A stretch of DNA of 64,000 bases from contig NC_069376.1 of assembly GCF_021730395.1 (NCBI RefSeq), positions 16,463,001-16,527,000 on the forward strand, given 5' to 3'. The DNA comes from Mercenaria mercenaria (lineage: Eukaryota; Mollusca; Bivalvia; Venerida; Veneridae). Shown here piece by piece: positions 12,049-23,499 of this stretch. Under the pieces are notes generated by a model that was given only the letters and a program-made list of their open reading frames with translations, had not been told where the DNA came from and made no database searches. Both the position numbers and the translations under genes were made by a program. The number at the start of each line of letters is the position of its first letter. Within the stretch, counting starts at the first letter, position 1.

Positions 12049-12906
12049 TTATGTAGAATGCCAGTAGTTGTTGACTTTGAAGATTTTTTCTCTCCTTCTT
12101 TGACAAAAGTTGATAAACTGGGGTCCTGTCCGATTTAGGGGTCTAGCTTTCTTCCTCTCTTTCTCCAGGATGTCTGCCATCTCACGAAGAACTTGGTCGT
12201 GGCGCCATCTATACCGACCCTGGGTTAGTGCGGTGTTACACGATGATATCATATGACGTAATGATCCTGTGTTCCCGAACAGTGGGCAGCTGGAATCTTC
12301 TGCTAACTTCCACAGCTTCAGATTTGTCGGAGAGGGCAACATGTCATATACAGATCGAAGAAGGAAACTCAATTGAAATGGCTCCTGCCAGGTAATCTTC
12401 CTCTCTGGTAAGTTCCATTTCGTTCAATTCCCTTGTGGTCCAAGTTGGACTGACCTTGATGATCTTGTCTCCACTTCTGCTCTCCTTAGTTCCTTCTGTA
12501 CCATTGATCTTCTCTCCACTTTATCAGACTCCCTCCATCGTTGATGGTGCCTGGTACCAAGCCCTTCTCTACCCCTATTTGTTGATCCTACTATATCCTG
12601 GTGCTTGAGGTTACTTTCAGCTTGTTCCACTGCTTGGCTCACTGACCATTTTCTCCCGGTTCTAACGTCTATACCTGTACCTCTGATCTTCTCATCAGTT
12701 GAATCCCTAAGTGTCAGCAACAGGCGTGCCTTAGCGACTTTGTACTCCTCGACCAGGGAGTTGAATGGCATCTGCAGGTTTGTTGAACGGCTGTATAAGC
12801 CTATATTGGTGAATGATGGTAGCAGGCCTAGCCACCTCCTTAGATGCTTGCTAACCGACTGTTCCAGCTTCTCGACTGTGCTGATGGCGATTTCGTTGAC
12901 CATCAA
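12049..12906 (-). pseudogene. RT C-terminal/zinc-knuckle linker of the retrotransposon
   Basis: Two open segments (12424-12906, 160 codons; 12049-12372, 107 codons) in different frames. The first has the thumb-like block KHLRRWLGLLPSFTNIGLYS. The second has RSVYDMLPSPTNL followed by a knuckle that reads CPLF...H...C, where family members have CPLC; the second Cys is missing here, in line with decay. Confidence 0.65.
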
Positions 12907-13167
12907 TGGCCAGATGAGCCTAGCCAGGAGACAGTGCTGAAAATTTCATGTTTTGTACTTCCCTGGACGCTCTGACTTGTCTATCCTCCTAAGCCCTTCT
13001 TCAACTTGTTGTTTTAACCTGTCTTGACTTTTGGTGTCCTTGAGTGTGGATTCAAACCACTTTCCCAAACACTTTACTGGGTTGTTGACTAAAGAAGGAA
13101 TCTCCTCCTTCTGTATAAACAACTTGAACTTGCCCGTTACTTTTCCCTTTCTCACTACCAAACACCT

Positions 13168-13938
13168 CTACTTTCCTGGTTTAAACAGCATCCGCGCCCA
13201 TGACACGGTCTCGTCAAGTGCTTGTAGGATCCATCTTGCCTGGATGTGGGTTTCTGTAGTGACAGTCAGGTCATCCATGAACTCCCTATTGGATGGAAGA
13301 CGAATCCCAGCGTTTGTCTGTGGGCCTCTTGATTCCCTCTCTGCTGCTCGGATAATCATGTTCATCTCCATAACGAACAAGATGACAGAGATGGTGCATC
13401 CTGTGACAATCCCCTTCTCTAGTGGTACCCAATCTGTTGTGAACCTGTTGCACGAGAACCTCAGATGAATGTTGCTGAAGTAGCTCATGATCAAGTTGCT
13501 AGAGTGCTCTGGGACATGGTAGTGCTGTAGTGCCACCTTAAATAGTTGGTGGGGTGTGGAGCCATAGGCGTTAGCTAGGTCAAGCCATACTACTATAAGG
13601 TCCTTCTGATTGATTCTCGCCTCATGTAGCAGTTGTGTCAGTGTACTGGTATGCTTGATACAACCGGAGAATCCAGGAATTCCTTATTTCTGTACAAAGG
13701 TGTCAATATACTCATTCCCTATCATGTAGGTCGTCATTCGCTTGGCTAGGATGGAGAAGAAGATCTTCCTTTCCACACTCAACAATGAAATGGTTCGGAA
13801 CTGTTTGATGGTCTTCGAGTTCTTCTCTTTTGGGACTAGGCAGCTCTCTGCCATCTGCCAGCATTTTGGAACAGTTCCTTTTCTCCACTTTATACTACCC
13901 TCAAGAGTGACCAGAGTGTACGTAAAAGTCTGGGGCAT
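13168..13938 (-). pseudogene. Reverse transcriptase segments of the RLE retrotransposon
   Basis: 13684-13938 encodes RT motifs 1-2 (FRTISLLSVERKIFFSILAK). 13168-13536 encodes the palm (EKGIVTGCTISVILFV; active-site FMDD). The stretch between them, including the expected LANAYGS-type motif region, is readable only with frame changes. This is non-LTR type RT by motif spacing. Confidence 0.8.
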
Positions 13939-14398
13939 TTCTTATACACCTTGTACGGGATATCACTAGGGCATGGGGCTGAGCAAGAGCGTGCCTTCTT
14001 AACCACATCATTAATCTCTTTCCATGTGGGTTCCTTCATGTCTAGTGGGGTTACTGGTTCCCCAACTGGTTGAATTTTTCCACATTCTCATGCTTCGGTG
14101 TGGGTCGGAATGGGTTTCCCTAAGGTGCTGTTCCACCTCGTTCTGGCTACTCTCAAGCTTCCCATATTTCTCCTCACTCAATAGCTCTTTCGTAAATTTG
14201 TATGGGCTTGATATGAAGGCTGTTCTCTTCCTAGCTTTTTCCCGCCTTTTTCGTCTCAGTCTCTCAGCATTGGTTAGCACCTTTTGTCTTGATCTGTTCA
14301 CTGAGTTGAATGATACCTTCTTTCTCAACATTACTTGACTGCTTGTAACGCTTTCTCAGGGCCCGCAGTTCTGCTCAGATCTTCTTAATTTCACAGAG

Positions 14399-15274
14399 TC
14401 ACCTGTTGGGAACTGGCGGCTGTTTCGGTAGATTGGGTTTCTTTTCTAGGCCAAATTTCTCCTTTCCAAGGGCGTAAGCAAGTGTCGTAAGTACATCAAG
14501 TTTCCTCTCGACTGCTCCAGTGAGTGCTGACTGTAGAATTAGGTCCAAGTCTTCATCAAACAGTACCCATCCTTGATCATTCATCTTTGGCCAAGCAATC
14601 GTTTGTTTCCTCCCACTAGAAGTTGGCTGCTTCCTTTCCTCGACTGGATCGTGTGTCAACTCTTTGCTTTCTTCAAGTGGTGATGTGCGCCATGTTTCTG
14701 GGAAGGTAAATGGACCTTCAGTGCTTGCTTCTGCAGCTGGAACTCTGTCACTGATTTGGGTGTTACTAGACCCAAATATGGGAGAGTCGTCTCTGCTACT
14801 TGTCAGCCCGAATATTGGCGAGTCCTCTTCTGTGTCTGGTACATCATTATCTTGCTCCTCAGGGACAATATCCTGTATACTGCCCTGCAAACTCAAGAGG
14901 TCATCTACCGACTGTGCTACCTCCGCCGTAGACCCGCTTCCGGCCAGGAGCTGAGATAATTCTAATACTGTGGTTTGGCACCTGACTAGATATCTCCCCC
15001 GTCTCACCAGGTAAACTTGTGCGTTACTGATGTTTTCACGTGACCGACAGTCGCTCTTCGTCTGATGCATCTTCAGTCCTCGATGATTCTTGCAAATCTT
15101 CCCGCATTGACACACCACTGATGTGGTTATTCCAGTCGAAGTCCGTTGTACGTTCCTGTTCGTTGCCGTTGTGTCCGTCCTGTTGCGCCCTTCATCCTCC
15201 CCCTCCTCTCGGATGGCCCTTGGGGTGTTTACTCTTGTTCTGTTGTAGCAATCTGTGTGGTTGTCTCCTCGCAA
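14399..15274 (-). CDS. N-terminal zinc-finger ORF of the RLE retrotransposon
   Basis: An uninterrupted 291-codon frame starting MRGDNHTDC. Residues ~50-80 hold a zinc finger (VCQCGKICKNHRGLKMH, then a later Cys). A Ser/Asp/Glu-rich middle follows, then a basic tail ending PKQPPVPNR. R2-group elements carry nucleic-acid-binding fingers here for target recognition. The element as a whole is broken, so expression is doubtful. Confidence 0.65.
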   Translation of the reverse strand: MRGDNHTDCYNRTRVNTPRAIREEGEDEGRNRTDTTATNRNVQRTSTGITTSVVCQCGKICKNHRGLKMHQTKSDCRSRENISNAQVYLVRRGRYLVRCQTTVLELSQLLAGSGSTAEVAQSVDDLLSLQGSIQDIVPEEQDNDVPDTEEDSPIFGLTSSRDDSPIFGSSNTQISDRVPAAEASTEGPFTFPETWRTSPLEESKELTHDPVEERKQPTSSGRKQTIAWPKMNDQGWVLFDEDLDLILQSALTGAVERKLDVLTTLAYALGKEKFGLEKKPNLPKQPPVPNR

Positions 15275-15415
15275 AGACTGTGTGTGTTACGGGGTGCCGA
15301 CCCATTACACACCGGTTTCTAGTCTTCCCTAGATGCCATTTGTCTCTCCAGCGTCACCATTCTTTCTTAGTTGTCATCCAGCCTTTCCTGAAAGTCACTG
15401 GTAAACCAGCATGAA

Positions 15416-16827
15416 TGTTGTGTAAATACAGCCTATACTGCTAAACGTAGACGTCATCAGCCGAGTCTCCATCTGTCACTGGATGTTTTGCCCCTTACCT
15501 AGCACTCCGTTGAAATGGATAGAATCTTATCTCACGAACAGAACAATGAAAGTTTTAGTCGAACAGTCAGCATCTGACATGGAGCCACTAAGGTTTGGTG
15601 TCCCGCAGGGTTCTTGTGCCGGACCTGTGATCTTTACCCTGTATATATCGGCTCTTAACCGAGTGGTGCAGAATAACCAGCTGATCTCTATGGATACGCG
15701 GACGACCACAAGATTGCGTTAAAAATTCAGCAGCGGAATTCTCAAAATGAGACAACTGTTCTTCAAAATCGACAGTTGTCTAAATTGAAATCATAAAATG
15801 GATGACAACTTCAAACTGAAAATGAATCAGTCTAAAACTGAAATTATTATGTATGGAACAAGACAACAGTTAGCGAAATTGGACATCACAAGTGTAAACG
15901 TTGGTGGGTGTGACGTAAAATGCGTCGATCACTTCAGAGACCTAGGTGTAACTATGACCAATACACTCAACTTTGACCATCACATTCAGAAAAATGGTCA
16001 GATAGCTATGTACAGTTACGAAACCTTAGGGCTATACGGAAACATCTCACACAGAAGTCAACTGAATCATTAGTGCATGGATTGGTTCATTCTCTCACAT
16101 TGACTTCTGCAACAGTTTATTTACAGAAATTCCAGCCTACCAAATCAAAAACTACAGCGAGTCCAAAATCATGCCGTAGAGTAGTCAAGATGGCTTCCTA
16201 TGAAAAACCAAGTACCGAACTTCTGAAAGAATTACACTGGCTTCCAGTTAAGGCTAGAGTCATGTTCAAAGTTTAGTAATGGTCTTCGTGTCATCAATGG
16301 TACAGCTCCAGTATATTGAGGGAAATGTTTGTACTACTCGCACAACGATACAGACTTCAACTTTAAATCCCTAGACGGCGAACAAAACTAGCAGACAGAT
16401 CTATGGCAGTCGTTGGTCCCAAATGGTGGAAACGACTAGCCTAGCTATCTGAAAAACATTCAGTCTGAAGCCAGCTTTAGATCAAAACTGAAAACACATT
16501 TATTAGGCAGTTTTATGAACAATGAGTGTAGTCTTGTTAAAATACAAAATATTCAGAAGTGGTGTAAAATAGTATTTATATATGTCCAAATCTTTAAATC
16601 TAAGTTCTAGAATCCTGTTCATATTTTGTATGTATATATGTTAAATGTGTGTTATGTAATTGTAAAGCGCAATAGAATATTTTATAATTTTTGCGCTATA
16701 TAAATGCCATGTATTTGTATATGTATTTGTATTTGTATACCTCGGAACATCCTCTAGATGGCGGGGCAGGTAGTGTTGATCAGTTACTACCTCGTCTACA
16801 TTGGCTGCCAAGCTGGTTCATTGCGTC
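15416..16827 (-). repeat. 170-bp direct repeat, 5'-side copy, interrupted by a LINE
   Basis: 15416-15498 matches the first half of the repeat at 11491-11660 and 16739-16827 matches the rest. The L2/CR1-like fragment at 15499-16738 separates the halves. In element orientation this copy is a 3' end lying immediately before the 5' end of the main element, as expected for a 5'-truncated neighbour in a head-to-tail pair. Confidence 0.75.
15499..16738 (+). mobile_element. 5'-truncated L2/CR1-like LINE fragment
   Basis: Plus-strand RT remnants in several frames: FGVPQGSCAGPVIFTLYI, a degraded YADD region, MNQSKTEIIMYGTRQQL, HFRDLGVTMTNTLNFDHHI and LLKELHWLPVKARVMFKV. This is the order seen in L2/CR1-group LINEs. 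The 3' end has a GTAAAGCGC...GCGCTATATAAATG tail followed by TGTATTTG-type short repeats. It inserted into the 170-bp repeat of the older RLE element. Multiple stops and frame changes mark it as dead. Confidence 0.85.
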
Positions 16828-16829
16828 TA

Positions 16830-19140
16830 AATGTGACAACAACTAGGTTATATTAAAATAGAGAAAAGTGGAAAAGTTTGTAACCTATACTTAAAGCCAC
16901 AACAGAAGTGTGTAAATGTAATTTTTAGAAAATCAGGTACTTATTCTATTAAATACATGTGTCAATTTAGACAAGAATGTCGATCCCAAGTTCTTTATGC
17001 TCTAGCTATTATCAAGATATTTCTAATGAAACAAGAAAGGTTTCACTTTTGGTTTGATCGACCAGTAAATTTAAAAGTTTTATTATACATTTTAATGACA
17101 GGTGACAAAGGCTGTTACATATTTCATTGGAGATTTATTTATTTTTTAACTATATGTAGTCCTTTCATTGATACACATTACTGAACATTATGCACCCCTA
17201 GGTTTTGCTAATAGAAAAATCCTGACTAAAAGGTAAATAACCTTTGTAGGGAAGGTCAGTTTTAAAATAAACATCGGATTGAATAATACATTAACAATAT
17301 CCACATTTAAAACAATTTACGTGCAATGACTATCAAACTATTGATATATTTTGACAATATTTGGCGTGAATTTGGGAGAACATAAATTTTATTCAAGACC
17401 TTTATTATATATATGTAGTAACTTTAAGCACTAAAGAATACATTTTTTCTAAGAGTAATCTAGTTTCTTGATAGCTCACATTGCATTTAGTTGAAAGTAT
17501 GTGGACAAACTGTATTACAGTTCATTTTTAGGTTTGATTTTGTTTTTAATTTCAAGAAAGTCAGTGAAACATTTATAAGTTAAAACTGTTCAAAAGATAT
17601 ATTCTATGCTGTTAAAACTACTATAAGTCAAATATGCTAAGGATGTACTTTTTGTTACACACTTTGGATTAAAAAGGCTTCTGTACATGGTCTCCCATAT
17701 ATGAAGAGGTATTTTAAACATATGCGAAGAAGTTATTTAAACAGTTTAAACGTATGTCCCCTGTCCCCCAGTTCATCAGCATTTACTTTGACAGATTTCC
17801 TTTCATGAACGCCTTTTTAATATTGAATTGAAGTTTGACTGGATTGTTTGAACGATGACCTTTTGGTGTAATACGACATAAGGATTTTATTTAATAGGGA
17901 TTTATTCACAGTTTAAGTAACAGTTGAACGCAACACACCGTGGCCAGGAGCGTCCTCTGGGGCAATAAGCGATATCTCTGACCCCCTATAGCAACAGAAA
18001 TGCGACCAGTCATGTGAACTAATACTTTTCGTGAGAAAGTAATGGAGTCAAGCAAATGTGGCAGCTTAAAACATATTTCATACAATTTCAATGTAATACA
18101 AAATAATAACAGATACGACATATGTCCTCAGTTCGATGCATGCGCTCTATTTTTTTTTTGTTCCCCTCATATATTTGCGTGACCATATGTAATGTTTTCT
18201 TCAAAATTTTGTATTTGTCCCGTGTTTTTGTATGTATACGAACTGAGAATTTGTTGAATAAACTTTAAAGCATTTTGGTAGAAATTAAGTGACGACGACC
18301 AAATAGAGAATGAGTAAGCATAGCGGAAAGCTGTTGCAGCGTTTTTATGGTCGTTTCTCCAGAACGTACAATTATTATTCATTTGTTATAACTTTTAACT
18401 TATTGCTTATTTGGCATTACTTATTACTTATTACTTATAATTCATCACTTGTTATCTATAACTTATAAGCCGATGATACGCCCTGTTTACGCACATATGA
18501 AAAAATACTGCGTATCAACAAGACATAGTAGTACGATAGTCAGTTAATAGTTGATAGTCAAGAAAATAAATACATTATTTTCTATATGTATTCAAACATT
18601 TTCTGCCTTTCAGAATGCTTGATATTGAGTTATTGTCCAAGAGTAAAAATCATAAGAAGTTATAAATAGCGAGTAAAAAACTAAATGATGTAAATAATAA
18701 GCCATACAAAATGAATAGTAAAATTTATAATTTGGAATTTATAAATAATAAATGTTCCTCCAGGGTTTCCGTATACTTGTAACATACACCGCGGTTTATT
18801 GAAACAGTAACCAAACTAAATTTTTCGAATATTTTACGCTTAAAAGATTAAAGCGATTATGTTACACAGAACAAAAAACAAACTTCCGATTTTTATACAT
18901 ATCTTCTAATGTTATAAAAATAAAGAACATGTCAAATATAAGCTTTAGCGAACAATTATGTGTCAAATAAAACTAATTATAACTGGATTGTTCGCATAAC
19001 AATTAAAAAAGAAAACTTTGCACGTGATTATAAAACCATGTTTATAAAATCAAGCCTTTCAGTCTGATTTTAAATAATTTTTTTGACATTAAGAAAAACG
19101 TTGAAAAATTAAAATTCATTTAGTTTTCTTTCATTTTGAT
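16830..19140. other. Intron 1 of LOX A, no exon seen; conserved block 17300-17720
   Basis: Intronic, AT-rich. On the minus strand about 17300-17720 aligns with intron-1 blocks of C (34770-35240) and D (50780-51285): all three share TTTTAACAGCAT or a variant, then AACTGTAATACAG-like and ATAGAAAA/ATAAAACAG-like stretches. It is not protein-like. The rest shows nothing beyond simple AT-rich runs. Confidence 0.5.
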
Positions 19141-19149
19141 ACGCCTAGA

Positions 19150-19885
19150 ATTCCACCAATTTTAGATGAACGTGTCATTGGCATACTTGATATTGGTATG
19201 GCGACGAATGAGGTTTCTAGGGTCTAGCTGTGCTATTCCTTTTCAAGCAATGGGGCGTATGGACGATTTACCACGTAGTGGACTTCCGCGCGTGACGACA
19301 AAACCGCTTTATCATGTAAACCCACGGATGCAATCGTTTCCAAACTGCCACTGTCATTGCCACTGATACCCCTTGTATACATAACAACCGAATATCTGAC
19401 CAAACCGTACGCAATCGTCTACGCGAGGATGATCTAGGTGGACGTTGCCCTTACGTTGGCTGTGTTATAACACTACATCACCGCGTAAATCGTGTTTAAC
19501 ATGGCACGTACACACAATTGCTGATTAAAGCATCAATGAAATAGCGTCCTCTTCTTTGACGAGTCGGGATTTTCCATTCTTCGAAGTGATGACAGGGTTC
19601 GAGTATACCGTAGAAGAAATGAACGTTATGCCGCCTGCTGTGTACTCGAACGAGCTCGTTTCGGGAATGGAGGTTCCGTCTTCGTCTTGGCAGGCATTTT
19701 GCATAGTTATCGCACATTCCTCATCGTGATCGATGGAAATGAAAATGCCCAACGCTAGCGAGATAAAATTCTTACGAGGCAGTCATCCCACTGTGTCAAA
19801 ATAATGCCAAAATACTTTGTTTCAACAGGATAGTGCCACAAGCCCTACATGTACAGCTATAGATAAAGGACGAGATCTGACTAGT
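19150..19885 (+). pseudogene. Tc1/mariner transposase relic
   Basis: Plus-strand fragments in several frames match the Tc1/mariner transposase order: a PPILDERVIGILDIG helix-turn-helix region, then QTVRNRLREDDLGGR, a CP/YVG... HHRVNRV segment, a degraded DESR-type region near 19550, a MEVPSSSWQAF stretch standing where the GGSVMVWG block belongs, and FQQDSA near 19825. Stops and frame changes throughout. Terminal inverted repeats were not located. It lies in intron 1 of LOX A. Confidence 0.75.
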
Positions 19886-20120
19886 GTTTTAGACGTCGAC
19901 CTATTCCATTGTCGGACGTAAATTAAATGACAAACAAGTCTTAATTCAGGAGTAAGATTATTTCTCTGAGTGTGTAAGATCTACATGTCATATCAGACTA
20001 TGCATACAATCGAAAACTATATTTTTTAACTCAATAAACGAAACTATAACTTAAACAGATTAGTAATACTCAGAGATATTTTGTACAGTACCTCTTAAAG
20101 TATCGACAGATAATGAAAAA

Positions 20121-20359
20121 TGAGCCGTGCCATGAGAAAAACAACATAGTGGCTTTGCGATCAGCATGGATCCCAGACCAGTCTGTGCATCCGTGCAGTC
20201 TGGTCAGGATCCATGCTGTCCGCTTACATTTTCTTCAACTCCAATAGGCTTTAAAAGCGAACAGCATGGATCCTGACCAGACTACGCGGATGCGCAGGCT
20301 GGTCTGGATCCATGCTGGTCTCAAAGCCACTATGTTTGGTTTTCTCATGGCGCGGCTCA
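20121..20359. mobile_element. Palindromic clam MITE (TGAGCC...GGCTCA), long copy
   Basis: Inverted ends TGAGCCGTGCCATGAGAAAA and its complement. Inner arms share CAGCATGGATCC...CAGACCAGCC-type stretches on both sides of a ~40-bp centre. Other copies are at 35982-36121 and 48791-48972. It lies ~100 bp inside intron 1 of LOX A. Confidence 0.8.
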
Positions 20360-20461
20360 AATATATTACTATAAATAGTTTTCAAATGAAACTTGATCGA
20401 GATAACAAGAATGCATTAAAATGACTACATGTACAGAATATAATCTTGAAAGTAGACTTAC

Positions 20462-20505
20462 TTGCGTAAATTTCTAAGACAACATTTCCACCGTTGAATC
20501 ACCGA
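20462..20505 (-). other. Noncoding exon 1 of LOX A (3' end firm, 5' end approximate)
   Basis: Minus-strand sequence ending TTTACGCAA before donor GTAAGT matches exon-1 sequences of B (ends 30253), C (ends 32909), D (ends 49458) and relic E (ends 45423). It contains only a tiny ORF (ATG TTG TCT TAG). The transcription start is estimated only from where paralogue conservation and TATA spacing place it. Confidence 0.6.
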
Positions 20506-20935
20506 GTAAAATTAAATTACCAAGAAAGAAACTGTTACATTAAAAGGTAAATGATTGTCCAGTTTGGTCAACAGAAATGTTAAACTATATCAAGCTTTGT
20601 CCATAAACAAACCTTTAAAACAGAACGCCAAGTAACCAGCCTAATATAGTTTGTAATGTACCTTTAATCTTTTCAAGTTATCATTTGAATTTAAAACATA
20701 CTGTATGTATATAGAGATCAGCCACCCACTTTATCTTTTCATTGAAATGAGAAAAAAGTATTTCATAGAAGAAAAGAAGGAAAAAAGCGTTTAAAGCTTG
20801 CAACTATTGTCACAAATGTACGATCTTTTGAAACTTAATCTAACCTGTTTTTTTTCTTTCTTGGTATTTAACAAGGAAGCTGGTAATTTAAACAAATACC
20901 GGGGTTGATCTTTTCGTGGAAGAGGAAAAATGTAC
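20506..20935 (-). promoter_or_regulatory. LOX A promoter region, conserved with B, C, D and E
   Basis: Read on the minus strand: a distal block with TTACCAGCTTCCTTGTTAAA, then CAATAGTTGCAAGCTTT and GAAAAGAT near 20700-20930. A proximal block with CTTGGCGTTCTG, GTTTAACATTTCTGTT and ACCAAACTGGACAATC precedes exon 1. The same order is found upstream of C and D, and in part of B and E. Factors are unknown; GTTAAC/GTTAAA and GATTAATC-like cores could bind HNF1- or homeodomain-type proteins (inference). Confidence 0.55.
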
Positions 20936-21118
20936 TTACATCTTTTCAAGGAATAAAAGGAGTAAGTAGGTAGTCAACATATTGTGTGAAATATATATCA
21001 ATTCCCCTTAATGCAGGTTTTATATTAGTTAGTTTTGTCTGAAATGTCTTCTCTTGTTTCAAACTTGTTCTTCTAACAATTTAAAACACTTATTTTACAA
21101 AACATTGATATTTTAATT

Positions 21119-21390
21119 TGTTTTTTTTTTTTTATTAAATTTGGGTTTTACGCCGGCTTGTCAGCAGTATTTCAGTTATGTAACGGATGGCAGTTAGCCT
21201 AAAAATGTTCTAGGATTCTGTACTAGTACAAACCTGTTCTCCGCATGTAATTGCCAACTTCCCAACATGAATGAGGCTGTGGACGAATTATTTCAGACAC
21301 AATGTCTTCTTTCAATTCATATCAGAGCCTCGCCCGATGTTTGAACTCACGACCCTGCGATCCGTATATCTGCGCCATCCCTACTGAGCT
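21119..21390 (-). mobile_element. tRNA-derived SINE
   Basis: Minus strand: tRNA-like head GCTCAGTAGGGATGGCGCAG with a B-box-like GGTCGTGAGTTCAAAC, then a ~180-bp unrelated body ending in GTAAAACCCAAAT and an A-rich tail (T-run at 21121-21133). It abuts the next SINE. No target duplication was identified with confidence. Confidence 0.65.
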
Positions 21391-21808
21391 TAGCAGGCGA
21401 TATTTAGGTTTCTTGTTGATTTATTTTGGATCAATTTCACGTTCAGAGGCACTTTACATAGTTCAAATGCAGCCACACAGGGCGCATAATTTATCCTCTA
21501 CTAGTAGACACAGAGCGATCTGACCAGAGGGACAGAGTGAGACAAAGCCCCCACGACAGATAGATCAGAAATCAGATACAGGCTTGTCCGGCTGACTTAG
21601 CCAAGTTCGTTGCGAATAGACAGCCTGGTTCTTTAACGTATCCAGTGTATAGCACTGATACATGCAAGGATTGCCTGGGTTCCTGGCCAGTACAGTTCTA
21701 GTTGGGTGGGAATCACTGAAAAGCGTTTCTGAAAATGCTGCCGGGGATCGATCCCCCGGCCTCAGGATTGGAAGGTCAGTGTGCAAACCACTGAGCCATC
21801 CCTCCACC
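21391..21808 (-). mobile_element. Long tRNA-derived SINE (about 420 bp)
   Basis: Minus strand: head GGATGGCTCAGTGGTTTGCA with B box GGGGATCGATCCCC. The long body is shared with the plus-strand copy at 58353-58777, including the CAGGAACCCAGGCAATCCTT-like and CTCTGTCCCTCTGGTCAGAT stretches. Its tail carries a degenerate version of the GTAAAGCGC...GCGCTATATAAAT motif. Confidence 0.8.
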
Positions 21809-23499
21809 GATGATACTACTGGAAAAAGAAACGCAATCATTTGTTTTAATGTAGATAAAATAGAACTTCTTCATACACATCGCATATAATACATATTACT
21901 AGAGTAACCACTAAGTACCATTAGAGCCTCAAAAAACTAAAAGAAAGTTTGGGTACACAACCGACTTATTTTTTCTCATCCCGACATCCAACGTAACTGA
22001 GGATGAGGTTTTGTATACATTCTTGTTTTTTTGTATTGACCACGGTCACATTGTACTCACTTCAAACATGATACATGCACTCACATATGATTAGAAGACA
22101 AAATATGCGTGCTTTTTTGTTTACTTCAATACAAAAAAAGAAAAACACAACATATAGTAGGAGAACTCTGAGCGACCCAATCTTAGAGAAAAGAACCTAT
22201 TAGCTTGTATCGACTTAATGTGGATTGTAGTTTCTGGTCGATTATCCGAAGCGTTGAAGTTAGCTCTGGTGTGTGTATTTAATCTGGGCATCGGTGTTAG
22301 TTCGGGAGACGTCAGTATTAGACTAATGCTGCACTAGATTGTTAACAGTTTGACTTTTTGTTCTCTCTATATATATTATTTTACTATTATATGTTATAAT
22401 GGTGTTCTTTATGTTTAAAATATTTACAAACGAATAAACTTCGAGATGTAGGGTAAGTACGAGTGTTGGTCCACCCAAACCGGTTTCCCCAGGTGTTTTT
22501 GCATGAACCGTTCCAAGGCGTGCCACTGGGGTTTTTGTTTGTTCGTTTGCCCTCGTGTGTTGCCCTTTGTGTGTTGAGAGCGTTATTGGTGTTTGTGGTG
22601 TCACGTCTCGTGCATGTACGTTTCGTTTTGGGGAGGCTGCGATTGTGACTGGGATTCCCTGTTGATATTTGTGTTCGAGTTTTTATGGAACATGTAATAC
22701 ATTGTCAAAAATATTTCAGAACAATATGTACAAACACCCTGTAGGTAGTTTCCTTTTATCAATTTTAAACACTCCTTCCCCCCACCCTCCCACGTAAACA
22801 AGCACCATTTCTGCAACACGCGTAAAAAATAGTTATTTACAAAGGCATGTAAAATATTTTGTTGCGTCACTGGGAGGAAGGATGTTTAAAATGGAATAAT
22901 GAAAATTGTTCACATTTCAATGCAAATGGGAAGGAGACATGTCAATAAAGTCATTGTTTAGTTCACAGACATGTACAAATTACTAGAATGCATCCAGAAA
23001 TGATCTTTTACTATCTTTCCTACGCTCTTTTAGAAGTCTGGCCCCAGATCAGTTTTCTCTTATTGGATAGGGGCAATTTAAATTTAAAAAATGGCCAATA
23101 TCATTTCTGCCATTTTATGCTGGTTAGTTGCATTAGTTCTATTAAGTTAAACACCATTTTTTCAGCGTTGTTGTTACTTAAGGGGCCATTTAATAAACGA
23201 GCATGCTTAGAAGACATGGGGGCCTGATATATGCCGATACTAGGAATGTTTGCTAACGTGATTTATCTAAAAAATATATAGAACGTTACAATACATACTA
23301 CCAAATAATGAATTTTATTCCCATCACGATGGAAGATATGTGCCCGCATGTGCAAAAACCAAAATAAAAAAAAACACAAATGCGTAATTAAACATATTTC
23401 AACGTTTTTTAAAAGTTCAAGGGTAAACTTTCATTATTGCAATAAATTGTACAATTGCTTGATTGACACTGCATTTGGTCGTATTAAACAATTGTACAG
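21809..23499. other. Intergenic, no gene recognised
   Basis: Between the LOX A promoter/SINE pair and a coding-like fragment. Small open frames (for example 22323-22604 minus) have low-complexity or unstructured translations and no family resemblance. Nothing else is supported. Confidence 0.45.

Larger units (their letters stand above)
11491..15415 (-). mobile_element. Decayed RLE-type non-LTR retrotransposon (R2/NeSL/Hero group)
   Basis: Minus-strand element lying within intron 1 of LOX A. Order from its 5' end: acidic/Ser-rich N-terminal ORF with a C2HC-type zinc finger (14399-15274), reverse transcriptase segments (13168-13938) with the catalytic FMDD box, a CCHC-like knuckle region (12049-12372), and a restriction-like endonuclease (11629-12039) with RPDIV and VELTVPWEE motifs. 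This order matches RLE LINEs that I remember from many invertebrate and fish genomes. The coding region is split over several frames with stops, so the copy is dead. It ends at a 170-bp segment repeated just upstream of its 5' end (15416-16827). Exact clade needs a phylogeny. Confidence 0.85.

Noticed and set aside
11591-15414. Plus-strand ORFs of 73-158 codons across the RLE element (for example 11591-12067, 13031-13468, 15040-15414)
   Set aside because: Shadows of the minus-strand retrotransposon frames, with no family resemblance of their own.
11491-16827. 170-bp direct repeats read as long terminal repeats of an LTR element
   Set aside because: The internal coding order (zinc finger, non-LTR RT, restriction-like endonuclease) is that of an RLE LINE, and the repeat includes the end of its ORF. 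No protease, RNase H/integrase or TG...CA-bounded LTR structure was seen.
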